A stretch of 64,000 nt of DNA. Source: Nematostella vectensis (taxonomy: Eukaryota > Cnidaria > Anthozoa > Actiniaria > Edwardsiidae). Position numbers and translations under genes: made by a program. Below the pieces are notes generated by a model that saw only the letters and a list, made by a program, of their open reading frames with translations, did not search any database and was not told the origin of the DNA. This document shows positions 12,701 to 24,700 of this stretch, in pieces. Each line of letters begins with the position of its first letter. Position 1 is the stretch's first letter. The stretch spans positions 12,088,085 to 12,152,084 of the forward strand of contig NC_064043.1 of the NCBI RefSeq assembly GCF_932526225.1. Direction: 5' to 3'.

Positions 12701-15700
12701 ATGATCCCCTACTTTTCGCTTATTTGAACGCGCGCAAATGATCCTCTATTTTTCGCTTATTTGAACGCGCGCAAATGATCCCCTATTTTTTTGCTCACTT
12801 GAACGCGCGCAAATGATCCCCTATTTTTCGCTTATTTGAACGCGCACAAATGATCCCCTATTTTTCACTTATTTGAACGCGCGCAAATGATCCTCTATTT
12901 TTCGCTTATTTGAACGCGCGCAAATGATCCCCTATTTTTTTTGCTCATTTGAACGCGCGCAAATGATCCCATATTTTTCGCTTATTTGAACGCGCGCAAA
13001 TGATCCCCTATTTTTTTGTGGACTTTAGAAGCACACTAGTATACACACATTGGCACCAGTCGGGCCAAGACGGGACGCTAGCACAGTCTATTACCCGTGC
13101 AGTTCGGCAACCATGGACAGCTGTTTCGTCCTTATTAGGACTCGTCAGCATGGCATAGCCGGTTTGCCTCAGTTAAACTTCATCGGCAAAAAAAACTGCA
13201 GGGCGACTTCGACTCGAACGAAGTGCTTTAAACCACAGCTCAGATCCATGTGGGATCTAGAGCTGCGACCGGGCTAGCGTGATGCCAATTGTGCGGATCA
13301 CGCATGCGACCTTTGCTAGTCTAAAACTCCGTCGGATAGCCAAACTATCCTTGCGAGTATGTATACATAAATGTGGACTTTAGAAGCACACTAGCATACA
13401 CACATTGGCACCAGTCGGGCCAAGACGGGACGCTAGCAAAGTCTATTACCCGTGCAGTTCGGCAACCATGGACAGCTGTTTCGTCCTTATTAGGACTCGT
13501 CAGCATGGCATACCCGGACTGCACGGGTAATAGACTGTGCTAGCGTCCCGTCTTGGCCCGACTGGTGCCAATGTGTGTATGCTAGTGTGCTTTTAAAGTT
13601 CCTATTTTTTTGCTCATTTAAACGCGCGCAAATGATCCCCTATTTTTTGCTTACTTGAACGCGCGAAAAGGACCCGCTAATTTCTTCACTCACTTGAACG
13701 CGCGCAAATGATCTCCTATTTTCTGTATCCTGATGTCGCACTTGCCCGCGACGAAGGGTTCTGTAGTGGCGTACGTGTCCGTTAACGCGACGATGCTTGC
13801 GATGTCCTGGAAGGTGCGGTGGTTCTGCGCGCACACCTTGCCGTAGCCTGAGTTAGCGTGACCGACCTTGACGACCACCGGGAATCGCGGCGTGATCAGC
13901 TAACGAGACAAATGAGCAAGTGTTACCATAGCTACTGCTTCCGTAGCTACGGCGTGATCACATGTATATAAGAAATATTTAAGCAGGCGAGTCCTGTTGA
14001 GCAAAAGGCTGGTTTGAATGGAGCTCTTGGAGAGACAAACGAGCATTGCGTGACAGGATCAAGGCGAGTCTAAGTGCATTACGTGACAGGATCAAGGCGA
14101 GTCTAAGTGCATTACGTGACAGGATCAAGGCGAGTCTAAGTGCATTACGTGACAGGATCAAGGCGAGTCTTAGTGCATTGCGTGACAGATATCAAGGCGA
14201 GTCTGAGAGATTTGCGTGACAGGATCAAGGCGAGTGTAAGAGCATTGCGTGACAGAGCTCAATGCGAGTCTAAATGCATTGCGTGACAGGATCAAGGCGA
14301 GTCTAAGTGCATTGCGTGACAGGATCCAAGCGATTAGTGCATTACGTGACAGGTCAAGGCAAGTCTTACTGGATTACGTGACAGGATCAAGGCAAGTCTA
14401 ACTGCATTGCGTGACAGGATCAAGGCGAGTCTAACTGCATTGCGTGAAAGAATCAAGGACTTTGAAAGCACCGGCTATGCCATGCTGACGAGTCCTAACA
14501 AGGACGAAACAGCTGTCCATGGTTGCCGAACTGCACGGGTAATAGACTGTGCTAGCGTCCCGTCTTGGCCCGACTGGTGCCAATGTGTGTATGCTAGTGT
14601 GCTTCTAAAGTTCACATTTATGTATACATACTCGCAAGGATAGTTTGGCTATCCGACGGAGTTTTAGACTAGCAAAGGTCGCATGCGTGATCCGCACAAT
14701 TGGCATCACGCTAGCCCGGTCGCAGCTCTAGATCCCACATGGATCTGAGCTGTGGTTTAAAGTATTTCGTTCGAGTCGAAGTCGCCCTGCAGTTTTTTTT
14801 GCCGATGAAGTTTAACTGAGGCAAACCGGCTATGCCATGCTGACGAGTCCTAACAAGGACGAAACAGCTGTCCATGGTTGCCGAACTGCACGGGTAATAG
14901 ACTGTGCTAGCGTCCCGTCTTGGCCCGACTGGTGCCAATGTGTGTATGCTAGTGTGCTTTTAAAGTCCACATTAAAAGAATCAAGGCGCGCCTAATTGCA
15001 TTACGTAACAGGATCAAGGCAAGTCTGACTGCATTACATGACAGGATCAACGCAAGTCGAACTGCATTACGTGACAGGATCAAGGCGAGTCTAAATGCAT
15101 TGCGTGACAGGATCAAGGCGAGTCTAAGTGCATTGCGTGACAAAGATCAAGGCGAGTCTAAATGCATTGCGTGACAGGATCAAGGCGAGTCTAAATGCAT
15201 TGCGTGACAAAGATAAAGGTGGCTGTATGTACGTATACAGTAAAGATGAAAGTATCGCATTACTGTTATCGCCTTCTTATCCTTTGTAGGTTCCTCGTGC
15301 GACGCAGACTAATAATGAATTGTATTTTTAATGACAAGTGGGTTCCGCCCGCAATTGCATGGTTACTGTTATCTTCTAATCCTTTAATTAAAATACTCAA
15401 TATTCCTTATTACCGAATAATCAAATAGAGTCTCGAGTGGAAAAATGTCAGCCATCGAGTGATCTCCCACCATAGTGGTATCGTTTCCCGGATATCGAGT
15501 AAAGTGCCGTATCCTGGCTTAGATGCTCGCCTTGTTTGACAAAACATCGCAGAGTGTTTTGATTGCCCATTATTCAATTAAAGTGAATTTAATGTTGGGA
15601 TTAAGCTGTGATTTGGTTTCGATTAAGAGGGAAGTTCTCAATAATGCAATTATACATGCTATCCAGTATTTATATGATACAGAGTTCAATGGAGAAATTA

Positions 15701-18700
15701 GGTTTCACATCTGTGATACACAACGTCATGTGCGTGCGATGTTTTCGTGAACCATTTGAAAAGAGATGTTGCCGATAGAATCCCGCACCTTTATGTTTCT
15801 CTAATCTGCCTGGCGCAATGAAAGAATAATAAAGTTGCCACTACATTAGTGTGGCCCATACGAAGAATTCTAGAGGCGCACTAGATGCGCCCAAAATATT
15901 GCCTTTAAAAGGAGATAGATAAAAAATATCATTGAAATAGAAGGGTAGTTATTTAAGTATGGTTGATCCTTCTTGAACCAGCTACCATATGGCTCTAATT
16001 CACGGGAATGACGTAATGTTTAATAAGCGCATGGTGCATGAAAGATGAGTTTGGTGCGTAATGTGTGATGGGTCACAAATATAGAAAATGGCGCACAAAG
16101 AAAACAATTTACCTAATTCACAATACACCTAATTCTAGAACACACACAAAATGGTGTGGAAATTTGAATGTGCAAATACCTTCTTTTAGGGAAAACGTAG
16201 CTCTTTACAAATGTTGCCATACCTTGCTAGCAGCGCTAAAGAGACGCGACGCGGATAAATGAACTGATAGAAACAAACAGGAAGAAAGCTCAGCTTGCAG
16301 GGTATGTCAAAAGCTCAAATAAACCGAGTAGAATGTTTCATGATCGCATGCATTTACTCTCGCAAGCCGATAGGACGGTTTTAACCCTAGGGTGCATGAT
16401 GAAAATGCTAGAAGGCGAATATAATTCGCCCTGCATTTATAAAGAGACGAAGATCTCTGTCAAGAGGCTTGATACAAACCCAGAAATACAAACAGTAATC
16501 ACAGGAAAACCGCATGCTATCACCGCGTGCCTTGTTTGAAGACATTCCTTGGCTCACCTCCGCCCATTTACACACTGATAATCTTTGCGCTATACAGCCT
16601 AAAGAAGAATGCAACATACGCGCCTAACCCATCCGTCCATATCACAAGCATATCTAAGACAGATTGCTAGATTGGGCCGCAGATGCATGCCGACGTTTAT
16701 CGTTCATTGAATTGTTTCCTATTCGTCTAATCAAATGTAAATATTTTCTAACATGATTGAAATACTTAGTAAGCATGCATCCTCCATCCGTTTTTTATAT
16801 ATTATTTTCCAAGCAAAATAGTAATCTCCCCAGTAACAATATTTGTTTGTGGTTTTAAAGCGAGCCATAGCTCTGAAAATGTTACCCCACAAAAAGAGAG
16901 TTATCTCGATAGGCAACAACAGTGACCAAAAAATGTATATTTCCATCCATCGTACACATCCGAAAGCTACATTAAACTTTCTCAAACAAACATAACAAAA
17001 GAATGAAACACTGAGAATATTAACAATAAGTGAGACCTGCAAGATGGTTTGGACCCGTCGTTATGGCTAAAAGACATTACGTGCGAGTCACATCGCGCTC
17101 ATAGTCGATTCTCTAACTGTCGGCTCGTGCGGTTTTGATTATCACCCTTAGTAGAAGATAGATGGCCCGTCAACGTATAATTAACGCGTAAAGGTCGACG
17201 CGACTTGCCACCCCATGCGGTCATTGACACCGCAAAACGGAAACAAAGCTACGCGCGCATACATACCGCTGACACAAAGATCGTGTTACAAGGCTATTTA
17301 TAGCCGGGCGCGGGTATAAACGTCGTACACTTTCAGCGAACACTGCGTGCTGTGCAAGGAGCAGGCACTTGGACAACACAGAAATCCTGTACGAGCACAC
17401 GATGAATACATTTTTGCTAGTAGTATTAGTTGTGGGTTTTGTGAAGCGGTCGTTCGAGTGTTCTTGTATGCCTTCACACCCCCAAGAGCAGTTTTGCAGA
17501 GCGGATTTCGGTAAGTAAAATAGCAGAATTAAACGATGAACTATGCTTTATGGAAGTTTTCCTAAGAGCTAGGCTGCGCTTTAGAATATCTATCACACAA
17601 ACCGGTGTGATAGATCGGTACTTTTTTGCATTCTTAATAAAGTTATTTACGTTTTGTTTAAACACGTGCATTAAAACTTTTAATCCATATTTTTTGAAAT
17701 ACCACAAAAATAACAACTACAGGAAAACGGTCATAATGCCTTTCAGGTATTCATTAGTGATTTGCTTTTGCCTTTATGCACAGATGAGTGGGTTTTTAGT
17801 TGAACAAACATCTAGGGTCACCAGAAACAATAACTCTATTTGTCGATCAACCTTTATGTAAATGGAAAGCGTTATTGCACTTATTTTGTGTATTAATAAA
17901 GTTTTGAACTCCATGGCAAAAATTTAATGAACTATGTTTAAGCTTTCTCAAAAAAAAAATGCATATATCATATTCTTAATTTTTTCATGGAAATCTTCTT
18001 AGCATTTGTCATCCTTGTTCGGTAAAAACTCATGCGTGATTGCATTGACCTTCGAGTAAGCATCTCAAAAGACTTGTGGATAACTCCTAAAAGTGTTTAC
18101 CACTCAAAAGGTTGACTTAGGTTTCATAACCGCGTCCAGAGGGTTCCACTGTTATCTGAAGTCGTAACTCCTGTTGCGGGGGAAGTAGGAGCCATTAGAA
18201 AAGTCACGTTTTTTAATGATCTTTTGATTTTCTTTCTGGGAGTCGCTACCCGTTTTCTGCAAAGCACGAAGTTGTTTCTTTAACCCCCTTTCTTTGTGAA
18301 ATTTGACAAGGCGTTAGATTAATTTGTTACTTAGAATTGATTATGATTAGTTTAGAGAAGCACTCCCCGAGTAGAATTCCCGCCTATGAATTACGTGTAG
18401 AATGCCGTGCGAACCGCTCCCCACAGGGACAAAATGGGTGTCGGTCAAGTCACCAATTGGGGATTAGCAAGAATTAAGTTCAGAAACATGCTTTCAGCAA
18501 ACTCATAATCAACCTCCAAAAATCTATGTAATTGCTTATTAATGTTTTTCAGTGGCTGTTTTGTTTGTTGTTGCTCGGGTTGCCTCCTAATTGTCGTGAG
18601 GTGTTTTCCAAACATCTGCCGCACACACCACTCGGCGTCCATAACTTGCATTATGATCTCAGCAGGATTGGGCGAAAGCCTGCAGAACGCTAAAGGCAGT

Positions 18701-21700
18701 CTGGCTGGGAAGCAGTTGGGAAGGTGTTCAGAGTCACGGTCATATGTTGATGGCGACGGTTTTGCGGTGTTATCAACGGTGTAGATTACTGAATTGCTTC
18801 ATATGGCAAGGGCATGGTTTAGATTGTGTTACGGGGTGGCCGTGATGACGATGATGGCAATAATGATTATGATGGTGGTTGTGGTGGCAGTGGTGGCTAT
18901 GGAAAGAGCGAGAGTTTGTGGGGATTATTTCGGTGTAGATTTCTGAATTGCGTCAAATGGCAAGAACATGGTTTAGAGAGTGTTAGGGGACAGATCGTGA
19001 TGACGATGGTAGTAATGATGATGTGGGGCTGGTAGCAGAGTGTCGGCCATGGAAAGAGCGAGGGCTTTGGGGGGTTATTACGGTCTAGATTTGTGACTTG
19101 CATCATATTGCAGGGTTATGGTTGGTTATGGGCGTGATGATGATGATGGCAACGATGGTGGCGGAGATGTATGAATATGAATATGTATGAATATGGTATA
19201 GATAGTGATGACAATAATATGTGGTGGCAATAATCAGGTGATTGTTATTTTCTTTGTGCTGGGTCTGGTTTCATTGGCTGCACGTTTTTCCTCATGCGTA
19301 ATGATATCATCCCATGGTGCATTTGGGTCGATGTAGCTAACGTGAGAGGTGATTGGTGGAAGAAGTGCTAATAATTTATTGCCGCATTGTGTTCGCCGAA
19401 GGAAACTAATTAATCAAAGGCGCGTAGCTATGATGGAGGGGGCATAGATATCACATGCAAAACTAATATATTCAGGCCCGTAGTCAGAGGAGGGGGGGGG
19501 ATGGGGGGCTCGGAGGATTCGCAAGGACCCCTCTTCCCGACTGGAAGGACCGCTACAATCGAGGAAACTGCGAGCTAACTAAGAAAAAAATGGTCCGCTA
19601 AATGGGTAAACGACCCCCCCCCCCCCCCCTCCCGCTCAAAATCCTGGCTACGGGCCTGACTGATCTGGTTTTGAATGATATATATATATATATATCATTT
19701 TCGGGGGGGGGGGGGGGGAGGGGGGATAGAGTATGCGCGTCTACTACCTCCATCCAAACTAGGCACCTGAGGAAATCTAACGGACAACATTTCCCTTTTC
19801 CCGAGGGTGTTTGCTCACTGCTTACGAGAGCATTGTCTGTTTTACGTGACTAAATTCGGCGTAAACAAGGTCCTTTAGAAGATTTTCACGACAGAAACCC
19901 TCAACAAGCTTATTGCATTTAGGCCGGGGGCATTTTCAGACTATTACTATAAGTTCAACTGGCCACCAACGACGTACAAGTTATGCGTGCACTTACGTTT
20001 GTGTAAAATAAACATAGCAGAGTGCTTGAAGCCGCCTATAGGTGAGCTAAAGGGTTATCCTCTACAAGTCAATTATTGTCTTAGAAAACATAAGACGGAA
20101 ATATGTGCTCAAAAAGTACACGATATGGGGCGCGGAAAAGGATGACTCTATACCCCATAGTGGCGAGTGAAGTAGGTCAATGACAAGCAAAGGATAATTG
20201 CGTGTTCCACGCATAATATTCATACAAAGTCTTTGTGTGAACATTTTTTGGGAATAAAATCGTGGTAGACCTTTTCGTATAAAAATTTCGTGGAAAAATA
20301 GCGTATACGGGTCTAAGAATCGCAGTTTGAATTTATATTTTTTTCAAATATAGGACATCTAAATTCATGAGGCATTTTTTGCCGACTAAATAATTGGTAT
20401 ACACAGGGAGGCCGGGCCCGTCATTCACGGTTGATTCGGTTGTTTACCAAGCAGACTATCTTCTACAATATCTGCAATTTATCAATCCAAAGTAAAGCCA
20501 TAAATAACTTGATCACTGAATATATATTTATCCCTACAGCAATCCGTGTGAAAGTCATTGACGGACCCAAAGAGGAACTGCCCGAGAATTACCCTAAAGG
20601 AGTGCCGGTCGCGTTTTTCGTCAAGCAAGTCTACACGGTGCGCATTACAAAGTTCTACAAAGGGAAGTACGCAGTTAACGCTACGGGGAAACTCGATACA
20701 TATGGCACTCGGGGACGACTGCTTAAAATCAAAATTTATACCCCGTCAAAAGCAAGTTCTTGCAGTGTTAGATTCAGGAAGTTTAAGACCTATATAATGG
20801 TCGGGTCTATTTATAGAAAGAAATTGAACGTCGCTTATTGTGACTTCTGGAAGGAATGGGGAAGAATCACGAAGAAATTGCGGTCGGGCTTCGCGCGGAA
20901 ATTTGCACGAAGTTGTGAGTGTAAAGTAACACAGTGTTACGGCATGGGCTGCGGTAGCTTGAAGGACCCATACGCATGCGCGCTGGATGTATCCTCTGGA
21001 CGCTTGAAGAATACCTGCAGGCACAGGTATCAGTACTGTGAACTTAGCAAAGATGGGAAGAAGTGCTCGTGGAACACGAATCTTTTGTATCGGAAGTGCA
21101 TATCCAGGATTCCTTAACAGAGTATCGGATTGTGAACTGTACTGATCTAATTGACTTTAAAGTGTTATCAAATATATTTAAGGGGCTAGGACACACATTG
21201 CGCATTCAGCTTTGCGCAATGGTATATAAACTTAGTTTTAACCTAACTTAGCTTAAAAGTTAAATCTGTTGTCCATGTTATGACATTCCGGTCACAGGAG
21301 AGAGCTAAGACCGCTGGGTATCTGAGCATGCGCAACGCCGTGAGAACCTTTGTTTCCAAGGTGTTCTGGAGTTATGAAACTCGCGTTGCTTTTGATATTC
21401 TATCAAGAAGACAACGATCTGCGAGCAACAAACGCTTTCAGTTCTGCATATGATATCAGACGGGTTGATAAAACTTTTGTATCAGGCAACAAGCGGTAGG
21501 AAAATAAGTCTTTCTACCCTTACTCTTATATACAAAGGCAAGCCTAAGGGTGCAAATACAAAATATAATAAAAAAATGTAGACGGTCTTTTTATAAACAT
21601 ATGAAATTGCATCTCAATAACGTCAATACGTAAAGTACAAGCACAAAAGAAACCATGCGGATACTTTAGCGACGCCTTGTTGAAAAATCGCTGTTGTCGT

Positions 21701-24700
21701 TATGTCTATTTTACGAACGCATCCATAAGAAATAGTGATCCTGGCACGATGACTCACCATTTCCTTATGATTAGGATAGTAGGCCTGTTCAATGAGAGGG
21801 AACTCCTCTTTCCCGAGTCTTTTCTTTATTTGTATCAGCTGTGAGAACTGTTAGAAAAAGATAACACATAAGCAGACGTCGTTCGATAATCATTAGTGCC
21901 AGAAGGACTTGCATAGAAAAATTGAACATACAAAAAGGTGTTGTAAAATAAAAAGAATATATTCTGGCACATGCCGTAATCCCTTCTTTTACGGGATGGC
22001 TAAGCTCATCGCCCATAGCTTTCTCAGCAAAGTCGTACTAGGCTCTTGTGGGTTCAGCCTCCCCCCCCTCCCCGGAATAAAGAACAACCACCCCCTCCCT
22101 CCCTTCCAAGGGCTGTAGCTTCAATTACCACCCATCCATGGTTTCGCCGTAAAGTTGTATATAGACTCTAGGAAAACGACTCCCCCACTCCCTTAAAGGA
22201 TTGAAGTCACACACCACCCATAATTTCTTCGCGAAGATGTATATAGACTTTCGGGTGTCTACTCCCGCCCTCCCCCACGGTGTTTAGTCTACCTCTCCCC
22301 TAAGCCCCTTGAAAAATATTACAGCTTCACTTACCACCCATGGCTTCTCTGCGAAGATGTATATAGACTTTCGGGTGTCTACTCCCGCCCTCCCCCACGG
22401 TGTTTAGTCTACCTCCCCCTACGCCCCTTAAAAAAAATATAGCTTTACTTACCACCCATGGCTTCTCTGCGAAATTGTATATTGACTCTAGCGAGTTGAC
22501 GCTTGGCACGTTACCAAACTGAAGACCGAGCAGAATATGGCGATAGTCCTCCCTTGGTCCGATTCCACGGATGCTTTGTCTGACGAGCACGAAGTCTGGA
22601 CGAAATGATCTAAAAAAAACCCACAATAATTTATCCTTAAACTGAGGCTCCTCAACCACAATTTGGCCATTGAGACATGCTACACCATAAAAGAGAACGT
22701 GCATTATGATCTGCAAAACATCAGATAATCATGTCATATACTATGATAAAAAAATAAAAATAAACATGAGTACAGTGACATCCACAAGGGTGGAATAAGT
22801 GTGGATAATGAAAATATAAACAAAAAGCAGCATGATATTTTTAGTGCATAAGAGAAAGACAGGTATGGCTTAAAAATAATTCTTTTTAGAATATATATTT
22901 TTCGAATTACACCAATAAGGTACCAAATAGACAAGTGACACTTTTTCCAATATTCGCACCATTTTAAGAAATTCGGGTAATAAAGTTTAAATAATGAATA
23001 GTCCTGTGCTTGCAAGCTCGCAAAGCACGGATAACTTCTCGAGAATTTGAGAATAAGCGAGCACTCGTGGTTATCATCGCATCCCGTCCCCCCTCCCCCC
23101 ACCTGACGACTCTCTGCCCCCCCCCCCCCCCCCCCTCCCTGAATACCCGCCCGCCCGCTTCCCTCATCTCACCTAACCACAACTGTGCCTTCTCGGAACA
23201 CCTGGATGTCCACCATGGTACCGCTGTCCGAGTATGATGCAAGATTGATGTCCGCGAATTCCGCCTAAAGATTCAATAAAGATTCAGCCAAAGGCTTAGA
23301 GTGGGTAATCGGATTGGAGTAATGAAAACACAAGCTTGTCCTTAGAAGGGAGGGCAGGGGGTAAAACACAATCGAGTCCTGATAGCTACAGTCTCCAAAG
23401 ATAATCACATAAACAGTTTTTAGTTATCGGGAGCTATCGTAGGCGCGTACCACGGATTTGCTGACGAGGAGGGAAAAAGGGATAGTTTGACGATCCTTCA
23501 ATAAGAACTGACACAGTTTTTGATAGCCAAGACGCAGCAATTGCGGAAAAGTAGATAGAAAATCATTTTAAAGAAAACTGAAATTACTACAAATTGTGGG
23601 ATGCTGCGAATTTCACTTATTTACTGCATTATTTTGGTAAATACTCAGGGCTTAAAATCTGGTTTGAATATGCCACCCTGAGTAAGGTCTATCGCTTGCA
23701 AAGGCTTCTACCACAGGCAAAGGACTATGGTACAAAAGGGGCAGGGCGCATCAAAATCTATAGTCTGACACCTCGGCATTCGTTTGTCCAAGCTCGACGA
23801 TGGGAAAAGTATTTTTTATGCTTATTAACAGATCTACAATTTGAATATTGAACGAGTAGTTCTAAAATATTCATACGAAAGGCATATTCTCAGGAGAGTT
23901 TGACCAAAAACTCGTAATGGGGATAAATGGCCTTTAAAGAGCGAAGAAGGTCGCATTCACGCCGCCAAGCTCGTTAGAACTTTATCTTCCAATACTTTTA
24001 AGCTCGATAAACATGCCAAGTTTAATATACGTATCGTTTGAGAAATTTTTCTCATCAACCGCAATTGACTTTTCTAATAAATTACGGCGGTATTTTTTTC
24101 TTTATAGAAAACCATTGCGCCCTACACGTTTTTGTAGATATCACCCGATTCTGGCGGCAACGCTACTAACTGTTTTGAGAAAGCCAGTACCCAGACGAAA
24201 CTTAGAAAGACGAAAAAATTCGTTTTCGCCTTTAGTCTTTTAATTGTTATAGCCGCCAACTACAAGCGGCTAAAATATGAGAAAAAAACTATTGCGCCCT
24301 ACACGTTTTTGTAGATATCATCCGATTCTGGCGGCAACGTTACTAGCTGTTTTAAAAAAGCCAGTCCCCAGACGAAACTTAGAAAGACGAAAAAAATCGT
24401 TTTCGCCTTTAGTCTCTTAATTTTTGTAGCCGCCAACTACAAGGGGCTAAACTAGGAGACTCGTGGCGCTCGACTATTCTTGGTGGGAGTGGAAATCTGA
24501 CAAAAATTGTTCCAGAAAGGGGATTTTTAATGTCGTTTAGAAGTGAAAGGGGAGGACGAGATTAAAAAAGAAAAGAAAAGATATTGTTATTTTCTAATGA
24601 TTATACGAATAATTGTTTTAGTGGGCGTAATATGGTATGCTAAGTTGGATGTGGGCTCATTAATTATTGAACAAATTATGAAATAATATGTACAACACCA

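Larger units (their letters stand above)
13018..13600 (-). mobile_element. hammerhead-ribozyme (retrozyme-like) insertion, minus orientation
   Basis: Contains about 1.4 units of a 355-bp repeat in minus orientation, joined at about 13517 to an inverted piece of the same unit. The two ribozyme cores are exactly 355 bp apart (13142 and 13497). The ends are inverted copies of each other (GGACTTTAGAAGCACACTAG and its complement with one change). A CCTATTTTTTTG direct repeat is present on both sides, and the insertion lies inside the exon-derived minisatellite, between the main array and synapsin exon 6. Confidence 0.85.
14457..14973 (+). mobile_element. hammerhead-ribozyme (retrozyme-like) insertion, plus orientation
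   Basis: Begins GGACTTTGAAAGCAC, then reads about 1.4 units of the 355-bp repeat in plus orientation, with two hammerhead cores exactly 355 bp apart (14485 and 14840). It ends GTGTGCTTTTAAAGTCC. AAAGAATCAAGG occurs on both sides (about 14447 and 14974), a candidate 12-bp target-site duplication. The sequence is the reverse complement of most of 13018-13380, so the two insertions form large inverted arms around synapsin exon 6. No protein is encoded. Confidence 0.87.

Noticed and set aside
14035-15228. CRISPR array
   Set aside because: Units are contiguous 33-bp tandem repeats without unique spacers, in an animal intron.
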